Positions 1 through 13,816 are shown, numbered from the stretch's first letter. The stretch is 64,000 bases of DNA from Megachile rotundata (GCF_050947335.1 NW_027473472.1:1-64000), one strand, 5' to 3'. Numbers and translations are program-made. The notes: generated by a model from the letters alone, not told the origin.

Positions 1-850
1 ATAATACGAGTAATAAGTATAGTAATTGTCGTTCTATCGATCATTTAAGCATAATATGGCTAATAATATGAGTTAGGTTGATAATAATAAGATTAATATG
101 TATAGTGATTGTCGTTCTATCGATCAAATTTGCATAATATGGTTAATAATATGAGTTAGATTGATAACAGTGAGTGTAATAAATATAGTAGTTGTCGTTC
201 TGTCGATCATATAAGCATAATACGTCTAATAATATGAGTTAGGCTGATAATAATAAGAGTAATAGGTATAGTAAATGTCGTGCTATCGATCATATCTGCA
301 TGATATGGTTAATAATATGAGTTAGATTGATAATAGTGAGTGTAATAAATATAGTGATTGTCGTTCTATCGATCATATAAGCATAATATGGCTAATAATA
401 TGAGTTAGATTGATAATAATAAGAGTAATAAGTATAATAATTATCGTTCTATCGATCATTTAAGCATAATATGGCTAATAATATGAGTTAGATTGATAAC
501 AATAAGAGTAATAAGTATAGTAATTGTCGTTCTATCGATCATGTAAGCATAATATGGCTAATAATATGAGTTAGAGTGATAATACTAAGAGTAGTGAGTA
601 TAGTAATTCTCATTCTATCGATCATATAAGCATAATATGGCTAATAATATGAGTTAGATTGATAATAATAAGAGTAATGAGTTTAGTGATTGTCGTTCTA
701 TCGATCAAATTTGCATAATATGGTTAATAATATGAGTTAGATTGATAACAGTGAGTGTAATAAGTATAGTAATTGTCGTCCTGTCAATCATATAAGCATA
801 ATATGGCTAATAATATGAGTTAAATTGATAATAATAAGAGTAATAGCTAC
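1..850 (+). repeat. Array block repeated at about 12285-13134 (offset 12284 bp, 148 monomers)
   Basis: The run of variants starting with AATACGAG, then the AGATTAATATG monomer, the CGTGCTATCG monomer and the GAGTTTAGTG monomer recurs in the same order 148 monomers later. Small differences are visible, such as ATAGTGATT here against ATAGTAATT near 12639. The match ends where this copy reads AATAGCTACAG and the other reads AATAGGTACAGTAAATG. Confidence 0.85.
28..110 (+). repeat. First complete monomer, used for monomer anatomy
   Basis: This is the first full 83-bp unit in the window; it differs from the consensus at positions 18, 50, 66, 72 and 80. Positions 1-15 hold the most C-rich part, including ATCGAT at 9-14 (a ClaI site) overlapping GATC at 12-15. 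Positions 16-22 are a variable segment. Positions 23-32 (CATAATATGG) and 41-47 (ATGAGTT) are the least variable parts across the window. Plus-strand stops lie at 34 and 37 (TAA), 42 (TGA) and 47 (TAG), covering three frames. Minus-strand stops lie opposite positions 7-9, 14-16, 33-35 and 46-48, covering the other three. Positions 34-48, 55-69 and 67-81 resemble each other, which suggests the monomer grew from a shorter AT-rich repeat. Confidence 0.93.
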
Positions 851-1719
851 AGTAATTGTCGTTCTATCGATCATTTAAGCATAATATGGCTAATAATATG
901 AGTTAGATTGATAATACTAAGACTAGTGAGTATAGTAATTCTCGTTCTATCGATCATATAAGCATAATATGGCTAATAATATGAGTTATATTTATAATAA
1001 TAAGAGTAATAAGTATAGTAATTGTCGTTCTATCGATCATATAAGCATAATATGTCTAATAATATGAGTTAGATTGATAACAATAAGAGTAATGAGTATA
1101 GTAATTGTAGTTCTATCGATGATATCTGCATAATATGGTTAATAATATGAGTTAGATTGATAATAATAAGAGCAATAAGTATAGTGGTTGTAGTTCTATT
1201 GCTCATATAAGCATAATATGGCTAATAATATGAGTTACATTGATAACAATAAGAGTAATAAGTATAGTAATTGTCGTTCTATCGATCAAATTTGCATAAT
1301 ATGGTTAATAATATGAGTTAGATTGATAACAGTGAGTGTAATAAGTATAGTATTTGTCGTCCTGTCAATCATATAAGCATAATATGGCTAATAATATGAG
1401 TTAAATTGATAATAATAAGAGTAATAGGTACAGTAATTGTCGTTCTATCGATCATTTAAGCATAATATGGCTAATAATATGAGTTAGATTGATAATACTA
1501 AGAGTAGTGAGTATAGTAATTCTCGTTCTATCGATCATATAAGCATAATATGGCTAATAATATGAGTTAGATTGACAATACTAAGAGTAGTGAGTATAGT
1601 AATTCTCGTTCTATCGATCATATAAGCATAATATGGCTAACAATATGAGTTAGATTGATAACAATAAGAGTAATAAGTATAGTAATTGTCGTTCTATCGA
1701 TCATTTAAGCATAATATGG
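851..1719 (+). repeat. Mosaic monomer block sharing markers with about 10.73-11.16 kb
   Basis: The markers CTAAGACTAGTGAG, GTTATATTTATAA, ATATGTCTAAT, CGATGATATCTGC, ATTGCTCATATAAGC and GTTACATTG occur in the same order as at 10.79-11.12 kb, 9877 bp (119 monomers) away. The later part carries TTGACAATACT and GGCTAACAATATG monomers typical of the left third of the window. No non-satellite sequence was seen. Confidence 0.75.
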
Positions 1720-2720
1720 CTAATAATATAAGTTAGATTGATAATAGTAAGTGTAATAAGTATAGTAAATGTCGTTCTATCGATCAAATTTGCATAATAT
1801 GGTTAATAATATGAGTTAGATTGATAACAGTGAGTGTAATAAGTATAGTAATTGTCGTCCTGTCAATCATATAAGCATAATATGGCTAATAATATGTGTT
1901 AAATTGATAATAATAAGTGTAATAGGTACAGTAATTGCCGTTCTATCGATCATTTAAGCATAATATGGCTAATAATATGAGTTAGATTGATAATACTAAG
2001 AGTAGTAAGTATAGTAATTCTCGTTCTATCGATCATATCTGCATAATGTGGTTAATAATATGAGTTAGATTGATAGTAGTAAGAGTAGTGTGTATAGTAA
2101 TTGTCGTTCTATCGATCATATAAGCATAATATGGCTAATAATATGAGTTATATTTATAATAATAAGAGTAATAAGTATAGTAATTGTCGTTCTATCGATC
2201 ATATAAGCATAATATGGGTAATAAAATGAGTTAGATTGATAATAATAAGAGTAATAAGTATAGTAATTGTCATTCTATCGATCATATAAGCATAATATGG
2301 CTAATAATATGAGTTAGATTCATAATAATAAGAGTGATAAGTATAGTAATTGTCGTTCTATCGATAATATAAGCATAATATGGCTAATAATATGAGTTAG
2401 ATCGATAATACTAAGAGTAGTGAGTATAGTAATTCTCGTTCTATCGATCATATAAGCATAATATGGCTAATAATATGAGTTATATTTATAATAATAAGAG
2501 TAATAAGTATAGTAATTGTCGTTCTATCGATCATATAAGCATAATATGTCTAATAATATGAGTTAGATTGATAACAATAAGAGTAATGAGTATAGTAATT
2601 GTAGTTCTATCGATCATATCTGCATAATATGGTTAATAATATGAGTTAGATTGATAATAATAAGAGTAATAAGTATAGTAGTTGTAGTTCTATTGCTCAT
2701 ATAAGCATAATATGGCTAAT
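1720..2720 (+). repeat. Array block repeated at about 25292-26292 (offset 23572 bp, 284 monomers)
   Basis: Shared rare variants include AATATAAGTTAG (1728 and 25300), AAATGTCGTTC, GATAGTAGTAAG, TAATAAAATGAG and AGATCGATAAT (2399 and 25971). One visible difference is GGGTAATAAAATG here against GGTTAATAAAATG in the far copy. Part of the block also recurs near 5.45-6.0 kb. Confidence 0.82.
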
Positions 2721-4758
2721 AATATGAGTTAGATTGATAATAATAAGAGTAATAAGTGTAGTAATTGTCGTTCTATCGATCATTTAAGCATAATATGGCT
2801 AATAATATGAGTTAGATTGATAATACTAAGAGTAGTGAGTATAGTAATTCTCGTTCTATCGAACATATAAGCATAATATGGCTAATAATATGAGTTAGAT
2901 TGATAACAATAAGAGTAATATGTATAGTAATTGTCGTTCTATCGATCATATAAGCATAATATGGCTAATAATATGAGTTAGAGTGATAATACTAAGAGTA
3001 GTGAGTATAGTAATTCTCATTCTATCGATCATATAAGCATAATATGGCTAATAATATGAGTTAGATTGATAATAATAAGAGTAATAAGTATAGTAATTGT
3101 CGTTCTATCGATCAAATTTGCATAATATGGTTAATAATATGAGTTAGATTGATAACAGTGAGTGTAATAAGTATAGTAATTGTCGTCCTGTCAATCATAT
3201 AAGCATAATATGGCTAATAATATGAGTTAAATTGATAATAGTAAGAGTAATAGGTACAGTAATTGTCGTTCTATCGATCATTTAAGCATAATATGGCTAA
3301 TAATATGAGTTAGATTGATAATACTAAGAGTAGTGAGTATAGTAATTCTCGTTCTATCGATCATATAAGCATAATATGGCTAATAATATGAGTTAGATTG
3401 ACAATACTAAGAGTAGTGAGTATAGTAATTCTCGTTCTATCGATCATATAAGCATAATATGGCTAACAATATGAGTTAGATTGATAACAATAAGAGTAAT
3501 AAGTATAGTAATTGTCGTCCTGTCAATCATATAAGCATAATATGGCTAATAATATGTGTTAAATTGATAATAATAAGAGTAATAGGTACAGTAATTGTCG
3601 TTCTATCGATCATTTAAGCATAATATGGCTAATAATATGAGTTAGATTGATAATACTAAGAGTAGTAAGTATAGTAATTCTCGTTCTATCGATCATATCT
3701 GCATAATGTGGTTAACAATATGAGTTAGATTGATAATAGTAAGAGTAATGTGTATAGTAATTGTCGTTCTATCGATCATATAAGCATAATATGGCTAATA
3801 ATATGAGTTATATTTATAATAATAAGAGTAATAAGTATAGTAATTGTCGTTCTATCGATCATATAAGCATAATATGGTTAATAATATGAGTTAGATTGAT
3901 AATAATAAGAGTAATAAGTATAGTAATTGTCATTCTATCGATCATATAAGCATAATATGGCTAATAATATGAGTTAGATTCATAATAATAAGAGTGATAA
4001 GTATAGTAATTGTCGTTCTATCGATAATATAAGCATAATATGGCTAATAATATGAGTTAGATCGATAATACTAAGAGTAGTGAGTATAGTAATTCTCGTT
4101 CTATCGATCATATAAGCATAATATGGCTAATAATATGAGTTATATTTATAATAATAAGAGTAATAAGTATAGTAATTGTCGTTCTATCGATCATATAAGC
4201 ATAATATGTCTAATAATATGAGTTAGATTGATAACAATAAGAGTAATGAGTATAGTAATTGTAGTTCTATCGATCATATCTGCATAATATGGTTAATAAT
4301 ATGAGTTAGATTGATAATAATAAGAGTAATAAGTATAGTAGTTGTAGTTCTATTGCTCATATAAGCATAATATGGCTAATAATATGAGTTAGATTGATAA
4401 TAATAAGAGTAATAAGTGTAGTAATTGTCGTTCTATCGATCATTTAAGCATAATATGGCTAATAATATGAGTTAGATTGATAATACTAAGAGTAGTGAGT
4501 ATAGTAATTCTCGTTCTATCGAACATGTAAGCATAATATGGCTAATAATATGAGTTAGATTGATAACAATAAGAGTAATATGTATAGTAATTGTCGTTCT
4601 ATCGATCATATAAGCATAATATGGCTAATAATATGAGTTAGAGTGATAATACTAAGAGTAGTGAGTATAGTAATTCTCATTCTATCGATCATATAAGCAT
4701 AATATGGCTAATAATATGAGTTAGATTGATAATAATAAGAGTAATAAGTATAGTAATT
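2510..4758 (+). repeat. 2.25-kb array block, first copy (second at about 6079-8327, offset 3569 bp, 43 monomers)
   Basis: Ordered variants match across 43 monomers, including GAGTAATATGTATAG, GTCGTCCTGTCAATC, TTGACAATACT, GGCTAACAATATG and the rare ATGTGGTTAACAATATG (3711 and 7280). Differences include AGATCGATAAT here against AGATTGATAAT in the second copy, and GAACATGTAAG against GAACATATAAG near the end. The match fails where this copy switches to TTCTCGTTCTATCGATCATATCTGC near 4758. Its 4.34-4.41 kb part differs briefly, so the block was patched after duplication. Confidence 0.85.
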
Positions 4759-5090
4759 CTCGTTCTATCGATCATATCTGCATAATGTGGTTAATAATAT
4801 GAGTTAGATTGATAGTAGTAAGAGTAGTGTGTATAGCAATTGTCGTTCTATCGATCATATAAGCATAATATGGCTAATAATATGAGTTAGATTGATAATA
4901 CTAAGAGTAGTAAGTATAGTAATTCTCGTTCTATCGATCATATCTGCATAATGTGGTTAATAATATGAGTTAGATTGATAGTAGTAAGAGTAGTGTGTAT
5001 AGTAATTGTCGTTCTATCGATCATATAAGCATAATATGGCTAATAATATGAGTTAGATTGATAATAATAAGAGTAATAAGTATAGTAATT
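4758..5090 (+). repeat. Local two-monomer (166-bp) tandem duplication
   Basis: The pair formed by an ATCATATCTGCATAATGTGG monomer with GATAGTAGTAAG and the monomer after it occurs twice in direct succession. The GATAGTAG marker lies at 4811 and 4977, exactly 166 bp apart. Confidence 0.85.
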
Positions 5091-6068
5091 ATCGTTCTAT
5101 CGATCATTTAAGCATAATATGGCTAATAATATGAGTTAGATTGATAACAATAAAAGTAATAAGTATAGTAATTGTCGTTCTATCGATCATATCTGCATAA
5201 TATGGTTAATAATATGAGTTAGATTGATAATAATAAGAGTAATAAGTATAGTAGTTGTAGTTCTATTGCTCATATAAGCATAATATGGCTAATAATATGA
5301 GTTAGATTGATAATAATAAGAGTAATAAGTGTAGTAATTGTCGTTCTATCGATCATTTAAGCATAATATGGCTAATAATATGAGTTAGATTGATAATAAT
5401 AAGAGTAATAAGTGTAGTAATTGTCGTTCTATCGATCATATAAGCATAATATGGCCAATAATATAAGTTAGATTGATAATAGTAAGTGTAATAAGTATAG
5501 TAAATGTCGTTCTATCGATCAAATTTGCATAATATGGTTAATAATATGAGTTAGATTGATAACAGTGAGTGTAATAAGTATAGTAATTGTCGTCCTGTCA
5601 ATCATATAAGCATAATATGGCTAATAATATGTGTTAAATTGATAATAATAAGTGTAATAGGTACAGTAATTGCCGTTCTATCGATCATTTAAGCATAATA
5701 TGGCTAATAATATGAGTTAGATTGATAATACTAAGAGTAGTAAGTATAGTAATTCTCGTTCTATCGATCATATCTGCATAATGTGGTTAATAATATGAGT
5801 TAGATTGATAGTAGTAAGAGTAGTGTGTATAGTAATTGTCGTTCTATCGATCATATAAGCATAATATGGCCAATAATATGAGTTATATTTATAATAATAA
5901 GAGTAATAAGTATAGTAATTGTCGTTCTATCGATCATATAAGCATAATATGGTTAATAAAATGAGTTAGATTGATAATAATAAGAGTAATAAGTATAGTA
6001 ATTGTCATTCTATCGATCATATAAGCATAATATGGCTAATAATATGAGTTAGATTCATAATAATAAGA
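4920..6068 (+). repeat. Array block repeated at about 24757-25905 (offset 19837 bp, 239 monomers)
   Basis: Shared rare variants are ATAAAAGTAATAAG (5153 and 24990), GGCCAATAATATAAG (5454 and 25291), GTAATTGCCGTTC, two GATAGTAG monomers 830 bp apart (4977/5807 and 24814/25644) and TAATAAAATGAG. A second GGCCAATAATATGAG at about 5869 is GGCTAATAATATGAG in the far copy. The match ends near 6068, where this copy turns to AATAGGTACAG. Confidence 0.84.
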
Positions 6069-6078
6069 GTAATAGGTA

Positions 6079-8327
6079 CAGTAATTGTCGTTCTATCGAT
6101 CATATAAGCATAATATGTCTAATAATATGAGTTAGATTGATAACAATAAGAGTAATGAGTATAGTAATTGTAGTTCTATCGATCATATCTGCATAATATG
6201 GTTAATAATATGAGTTAGATTGATAATAATAAGAGTAATAAGTATAGTAGTTGTAGTTCTATTGCTCATATAAGCATAATATGGCTAATAATATGAGTTA
6301 GATTGATAATAATAAGAGTAATAAGTGTAGTAATTGTCGTTCTATCGATCATTTAAGCATAATATGGCTAATAATATGAGTTAGATTGATAATACTAAGA
6401 GTAGTGAGTATAGTAATTCTCGTTCTATCGAACATATAAGCATAATATGGCTAATAATATGAGTTAGATTGATAACAATAAGAGTAATATGTATAGTAAT
6501 TGTCGTTCTATCGATCATATAAGCATAATATGGCTAATAATATGAGTTAGAGTGATAATACTAAGAGTAGTGAGTATAGTAATTCTCATTCTATCGATCA
6601 TATAAGCATAATATGGCTAATAATATGAGTTAGATTGATAATAATAAGAGTAATAAGTATAGTAATTGTCGTTCTATCGATCAAATTTGCATAATATGGT
6701 TAATAATATGAGTTAGATTGATAACAGTGAGTGTAATAAGTATAGTAATTGTCGTCCTGTCAATCATATAAGCATAATATGGCTAATAATATGAGTTAAA
6801 TTGATAATAGTAAGAGTAATAGGTACAGTAATTGTCGTTCTATCGATCATTTAAGCATAATATGGCTAATAATATGAGTTAGATTGATAATACTAAGAGT
6901 AGTGAGTATAGTAATTCTCGTTCTATCGATCATATAAGCATAATATGGCTAATAATATGAGTTAGATTGACAATACTAAGAGTAGTGAGTATAGTAATTC
7001 TCGTTCTATCGATCATATAAGCATAATATGGCTAACAATATGAGTTAGATTGATAACAATAAGAGTAATAAGTATAGTAATTGTCGTCCTGTCAATCATA
7101 TAAGCATAATATGGCTAATAATATGTGTTAAATTGATAATAATAAGAGTAATAGGTACAGTAATTGTCGTTCTATCGATCATTTAAGCATAATATGGCTA
7201 ATAATATGAGTTAGATTGATAATACTAAGAGTAGTAAGTATAGTAATTCTCGTTCTATCGATCATATCTGCATAATGTGGTTAACAATATGAGTTAGATT
7301 GATAATAGTAAGAGTAATGTGTATAGTAATTGTCGTTCTATCGATCATATAAGCATAATATGGCTAATAATATGAGTTATATTTATAATAATAAGAGTAA
7401 TAAGTATAGTAATTGTCGTTCTATCGATCATATAAGCATAATATGGTTAATAATATGAGTTAGATTGATAATAATAAGAGTAATAAGTATAGTAATTGTC
7501 ATTCTATCGATCATATAAGCATAATATGGCTAATAATATGAGTTAGATTCATAATAATAAGAGTGATAAGTATAGTAATTGTCGTTCTATCGATAATATA
7601 AGCATAATATGGCTAATAATATGAGTTAGATTGATAATACTAAGAGTAGTGAGTATAGTAATTCTCGTTCTATCGATCATATAAGCATAATATGGCTAAT
7701 AATATGAGTTATATTTATAATAATAAGAGTAATAAGTATAGTAATTGTCGTTCTATCGATCATATAAGCATAATATGTCTAATAATATGAGTTAGATTGA
7801 TAACAATAAGAGTAATGAGTATAGTAATTGTAGTTCTATCGATCATATCTGCATAATATGGTTAATAATATGAGTTAGATTGATAATAATAAGAGTAATA
7901 AGTATAGTAGTTGTAGTTCTATTGCTCATATAAGCATAATATGGCTAATAATATGAGTTAGATTGATAATAATAAGAGTGATAAGTATAGTAATTGTCGT
8001 TCTATCGATAATATAAGCATAATATGGCTAATAATATGAGTTAGATTGATAATACTAAGAGTAGTGAGTATAGTAATTCTCGTCCTATCGAACATATAAG
8101 CATAATATGGCTAATAATATGAGTTAGATTGATAACAATAAGAGTAATATATATAGTAATTGTCGTTCTATCGATCATATAAGCATAATATGGCTAATAA
8201 TATGAGTTAGAGTGATAATACTAAGAGTAGTGAGTATAGTAATTCTCATTCTATCGATCATATAAGCATAATATGGCTAATAATATGAGTTAGATTGATA
8301 ATAATAAGAGTAATAAGTATAGTAATT
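6079..8327 (+). repeat. Second copy of the 43-monomer block from about 2510-4758
   Basis: This is the partner of the 2.5-4.8 kb block. It begins at the ATATGTCTAAT monomer just after a chimeric monomer that joins AGATTCATAATAATAAG to AATAGGTACAG (6052-6080). Private changes in this copy include CTCGTCCTATCGAAC near 8083 and AATATATATAG near 8150. The first of these was copied onward to 9.91 kb. Confidence 0.83.
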
Positions 8328-8544
8328 GTCGTTCTATCGATCAAATTTGCATAATATGGTTAATAATATGAGTTAGATTGATAACAGTGAGTGTAATAAG
8401 TATAGTAATTGTCGTCCTGTCAATCATATAAGCATAATATGGCTAATAATATGAGTTAAATTGATAATAATAAGAGTAATAGGTACAGTAATTGTCGTTC
8501 TATCGATCATTTAAGCATAATATGGCTAATAATATGAGTTAGAT

Positions 8545-8877
8545 TGATAATACTAAGAGTAGTGAGTATAGTAATTCTCGTTCTATCGATCATATAAGCA
8601 TAATATGGCTAATAATATGAGTTAGATTGACAATACTAAGAGTAGTGAGTATAGTAATTCTCGTTCTATCGATCATATAAGCATAATATGGCTAACAATA
8701 TGAGTTAGATTGATAATACTAAGAGTAGTGAGTATAGTAATTCTCGTTCTATCGATCATATAAGCATAATATGGCTAATAATATGAGTTAGATTGACAAT
8801 ACTAAGAGTAGTGAGTATAGTAATTCTCGTTCTATCGATCATATAAGCATAATATGGCTAACAATATGAGTTAGATT
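8545..8877 (+). repeat. Local two-monomer (166-bp) tandem duplication
   Basis: The dimer TTGATAATACT monomer plus TTGACAATACT monomer, ending in GGCTAACAATATG, is present twice in tandem. The GCTAACAATA markers are at 8691 and 8857, 166 bp apart. The same doubled dimer appears at 13.85-14.09 kb (13920 and 14086), while 6.88-7.05 kb has the dimer once. Confidence 0.88.
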
Positions 8878-9972
8878 GATAACAATAAGAGTAATAAGTA
8901 TAGTAATTGTCGTCCTGTCAATCATATAAGCATAATATGGCTAATAATATGTGTTAAATTGATAATAATAAGAGTAATAGGTACAGTAATTGTCGTTCTA
9001 TCGATCATTTAAGCATAATATGGCTAATAATATGAGTTAGATTGATAATACTAAGAGTAGTAAGTATAGTAATTCTCGTTCTATCGATCATATCTGCATA
9101 ATGTGGTTAACAATATGAGTTAGATTGATAATAGTAAGAGTAATGTGTATAGTAATTGTCGTTCTATCGATCATATAAGCATAATATGGCTAATAATATG
9201 AGTTATATTTATAATAATAAGAGTAATATGTATAGTAATTGTCGTTCTATCGATCATATAAGCATAATATGGTTAATAATATGAGTTAGATTGATAATAA
9301 TAAGAGTAATAAGTATAGTAATTGTCATTCTATCGATCATATAAGCATAATATGGCTAATAATATGAGTTAGATTCATAATAATAAGAGTGATAAGTATA
9401 GTAATTGTCGTTCTATCGATAATATAAGCATAATATGGCTAATAATATGAGTTAGATTGATAATACTAAGAGTAGTGAGTATAGTAATTCTCGTTCTATC
9501 GATCATATAAGCATAATATGGCTAATAATATGAGTTATATTTATAATAATAAGAGTAATAAGTATAGTAATTGTCGTTCTATCGATCATATAAGCATAAT
9601 ATGTCTAATAATATGAGTTAGATTGATAACAATAAGAGTAATGAGTATAGTAATTGTAGTTCTATCGATCATATCTGCATAATATGGTTAATAATATGAG
9701 TTAGATTGATAATAATAAGAGTAATAAGTATAGTAGTTGTAGTTCTATTGCTCATATAAGCATAATATGGCTAATAATATGAGTTAGATTGATAATAATA
9801 AGAGTGATAAGTATAGTAATTGTCGTTCTATCGATAATATAAGCATAATATGGCTAATAATATGAGTTAGATTGATAATACTAAGAGTAGTGAGTATAGT
9901 AATTCTCGTCCTATCGAACATATAAGCATAATATGGCTAATAATATGAGTTAGATTGATAACAATAAGAGTA
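8706..9972 (+). repeat. 1.26-kb array block, copy of about 6880-8146 (offset 1826 bp, 22 monomers)
   Basis: Both copies carry ATGTGGTTAACAATATG (7280 and 9106), AGATTCATAATAATAAGAG (7546 and 9372), GAGTGATAAG twice and the rare CTCGTCCTATCGAAC. The copies diverge at about 9972, where this copy joins AACAATAAGAG to TAGTGAGTATAG. Confidence 0.85.
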
Positions 9973-10915
9973 GTGAGTATAGTAATTCTCGTTCTATCGA
10001 TCATATAAGCATAATATGGCTAATAATATGAGTTAGATTGACAATACTAAGAGTAGTGAGTATAGTAATTCTCGTTCTATCGATCATATAAGCATAATAT
10101 GGCTAACAATATGAGTTAGATTGATAACAATAAGAGTAATAAGTATAGTAATTGTCGTCCTGTCAATCATATAAGCATAATATGGCTAATAATATGTGTT
10201 AAATTGATAATAATAAGAGTAATAGGTACAGTAATTGTCATTCTATCGATCATATAAGCATAATATGGCTAATAATATGAGTTAGATTCATAATAATAAG
10301 AGTGATAAGTATAGTAATTGTCGTTCTATCGATCATTTAAGCATAATATGGCTAATAATATGAGTTAGGTTGATAATAATAAGATTAATATGTATAGTGA
10401 TTGTCGTTCTATCGATCAAATTTGCATAATATGGTTAATAATATGAGTTAGATTGATAACAGTGAGTGTAATAAGTATAGTAATTGTCGTCCTGTCAATC
10501 AAATAAGCATAATATGGCTAATAATATGAGTTAAATTGATAATAATAAGAGTAACAGCTACAGCAATTGTCGTTCTATCGATCATTTAAGCATAATATGG
10601 CTAATAATATGAGTTAGATTGATAATACTAAGAGTAGTGAATATAGTAATTCTCGATCTATCGATCATATCTGCATAATATGGCTAATAATATGAGTTAG
10701 ATTCATAATAATAAGAGTGATAAGTATAGTAATTGTCGTTCTATCGATAATATAAGCATAATATGGCTAATAATATGAGTTAGATTGATAATACTAAGAC
10801 TAGTGAGTATAGTAATTCTCGTTCTATCGATCATATAAGCATAATATGGCTAATAATATGAGTTATATTTATAATAATAAGAGTAATAAGTATAGTAATT
10901 GTCGTTCTATCGATC
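9972..10915 (+). repeat. 0.94-kb array block repeated at about 13956-14899 (offset 3984 bp, 48 monomers)
   Basis: Rare shared variants are GTCAATCAAATAAGC, AGAGTAACAGCTACAGCAATT (each under two monomers from the other) and GAATATAGTAATTCTCGATC. I saw no differences while reading the two copies. The GTTAGGTTGATAATAATAAG marker is at 10364 and 14348. The copies part at about 10915, where one continues with ATATAAGC and the other with AAATTTGC. Confidence 0.85.
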
Positions 10916-11346
10916 ATATAAGCATAATATGTCTAATAATATGAGTTAGATTGATAACAATAAGAGTAATGAGTATAGTAATTGTAGTTCTATCGATGAT
11001 ATCTGCATAATATGGTTAATAATATGAGTTAGATTGATAATAATAAGAGTAATAAGTATAGTGGTTGTAGTTCTATTGCTCATATAAGCATAATATGGCT
11101 AATAATATGAGTTACATTGATAACAATAAGAGTAATAAGTATAGTAATTGTCGTTCTATCGATCATATAAGCATAATATGGCTAATAATATGAGTTAGAG
11201 TGATAATACTAAGAGTAGTGAGTATAGTAATTCTCGTTCTATCGAACATATAAGCATAATATGGCTAATAATATGAGTTAGATTGATAACAATAAGAGTA
11301 ATATGTATATTAATTGTCGTTCTATCGATCATATAAGCATAATATG
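10915..11346 (+). repeat. Short array segment linking two duplicated blocks
   Basis: About five monomers: an ATATGTCTAAT unit, a CGATGATATCTGC unit, a GTGGTTGTAGTTC plus ATTGCTCATATAAGC unit, a GTTACATTG unit and a TCGAACATATAAG unit. The same order is found at 1.03-1.26 kb and at 59.67-59.96 kb. Confidence 0.75.
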
Positions 11347-13816
11347 GCTAATAATATGAGTTAGAGTGATAATACTAAGAGTAGTGAGTATAGTAATTCT
11401 CATTCTATCGATCATATAAGCATAATATGGCTAATAATATGAGTTAGATTGATAATAATAAGAGTAATAAGTATAGTAATTGTCGTTCTATCGATCAAAT
11501 TTGCATAATATGGTTAATAATATGAGTTAGATTGATAACAGTGAGTGTAATAAGTATAGTAATTGTCGTCCTGTCAATCATATAAGCATAATATGGCTAA
11601 TAATATGAGTTAAATTGATAATAATAAAAGTAATAGGTACAGTAATTGTCGTTCTATCGATCATTTAAGCATAATATGGCTAATAATATGAGCTAGATTG
11701 ATAATACTAAGAGTAGTGAGTATAGTAATTCTCGTTCTATCGATCATATAAGCATAATATGGCTAATAATATGAGTTAGATTGACAATACTAAGAGTAGT
11801 GAGTATAGTAATTCTCGTTCTATCGATCATATAAGCATAATATGGCTAACAATATGAGTTAGATTGATAACAATAAGAGTAATAAGTATAGTAATTGTCG
11901 TTCTATCGATCATATAAGCATAATATGGCTAATAATATGAGTTAGATTGATAATACTAAGAGTAGTGAGTATAGTAATTCTCGTTCTATCGATCATATAA
12001 GCATAATATGGCTAAAAATATGAGTTAGATTGATAACAATAAGAGTAATAAGTATAGTAATTGTCGTTCTATCGATCATATAAGCATAATATGGCTAATA
12101 ATGTGAGTTAGAGTGATAATACTAACAGTAGTGAGTATAGTAATTCTCATTCTATCGATCATATAAGCATAATATGGCTAATAATATGAGTTACATTGAT
12201 AATAATAAGAGTAATGAGTATAGTAATTGTCGTTCTATCGATATTATAAGCATAATATTGTTAATAATATGAGTTAGATTGATAATAATACGAGTAATAA
12301 GTATAGTAATTGTCGTTCTATCGATCATTTAAGCATAATATGGCTAATAATATGAGTTAGGTTGATAATAATAAGATTAATATGTATAGTGATTGTCGTT
12401 CTATCGATCAAATTTGCATAATATGGTTAATAATATGAGTTAGATTGATAACAGTGAGTGTAATAAATATAGTAGTTGTCGTTCTGTCGATCATATAAGC
12501 ATAATACGTCTAATAATATGAGTTAGGCTGATAATAATAAGAGTAATAGGTATAGTAAATGTCGTGCTATCGATCATATCTGCATGATATGGTTAATAAT
12601 ATGAGTTAGATTGATAATAGTGAGTGTAATAAATATAGTAATTGTCGTTCTATCGATCATATAAGCATAATATGGCTAATAATATGAGTTAGATTGATAA
12701 TAATAAGAGTAATAAGTATAATAATTATCGTTCTATCGATCATTTAAGCATAATATGGCTAATAATATGAGTTAGACTGATAACAATAAGAGTAATAAGT
12801 ATAGTAATTGTCGTTCTATCGATCATGTAAGCATAATATGGCTAATAATATGAGTTAGAGTGATAATACTAAGAGTAGTGAGTATAGTAATTCTCATTCT
12901 ATCGATCATATAAGCATAATATGGCTAATAATATGAGTTAGATTGATAATAATAAGAGTAATGAGTTTAGTGATTGTCGTTCTATCGATCAAATTTGCAT
13001 AATATGGTTAATAATATGAGTTAGATTGATAACAGTGAGTGTAATAAGTATAGTAATTGTCGTCCTGTCAATCATATAAGAATAATATGGCTAATAATAT
13101 GAGTTAAATTGATAATAATAAGAGTAATAGGTACAGTAAATGTCGTGCTATCGATCATATCTGCATGATATGGTTAATAATATGAGTTAGATTGATAATA
13201 GTGAGTGTAATAAATATAGTAATTGTCGTTCTATCGATCATATAAGCATAATATGGCTAATAATATGAGTTAGATTGATAATAATAAGAGTAATAAGTAT
13301 AATAATTATCGTTCTATCGATCATTTAAGCATAATATGGCTAATAATATGAGTTAGATTGATAACAATAAGAGTAATAAGTATAGTAATTGTCGTTCTAT
13401 CGATCATGTAAGCATAATATGGCTAATAATATGAGTTAGAGTGATAATACTAAGAGTAGTGAGTATAGTAATTCTCATTCTATCGATCATATAAGCATAA
13501 TATGGCTAATAATATGAGTTAGATTGATAATTATAAGAGTAATGAGTTTAGTGATTGTCGTTCTATCGATCAAATTTGCATAATATGGTTAATAATATGA
13601 GTTAGATTGACAACAGTGAGTGTAATAAGTATAGTAATTGTCGTCCTGTCAATCATATAAGCATAATATGGCTAATAATATGAGTTAAATTGATAATAAT
13701 AAGAGTAATAGGTACAGTAATTGTCGTTCTATCGATCATTTAAGCATAATATGGCTAATAATATGAGTTAGATTGATAATACTAAGAGTAGTGAGTATAG
13801 TAATTCTCGTTCTATC
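11346..13816 (+). repeat. 2.5-kb array block, first copy (another at about 27033-29503, offset 15687 bp, 189 monomers)
   Basis: Anchored by the unusual ATGAGCTAGATTG (11690 and 27377), GGCTAAAAATATG, AATGTGAGTTAGAG with ACTAACAGTAG, CGATATTATAAGC with ATATTGTTAAT, AATACGAG, AGATTAATATG and the CGTGCTATCG monomer. A visible difference is TTAGACTGATAAC near 12775 against TTAGATTGATAAC in the far copy. The match ends where this copy reads CTCGTTCTATCGATCATATAAG and the other reads CTCGATCTATCG. Confidence 0.85.
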
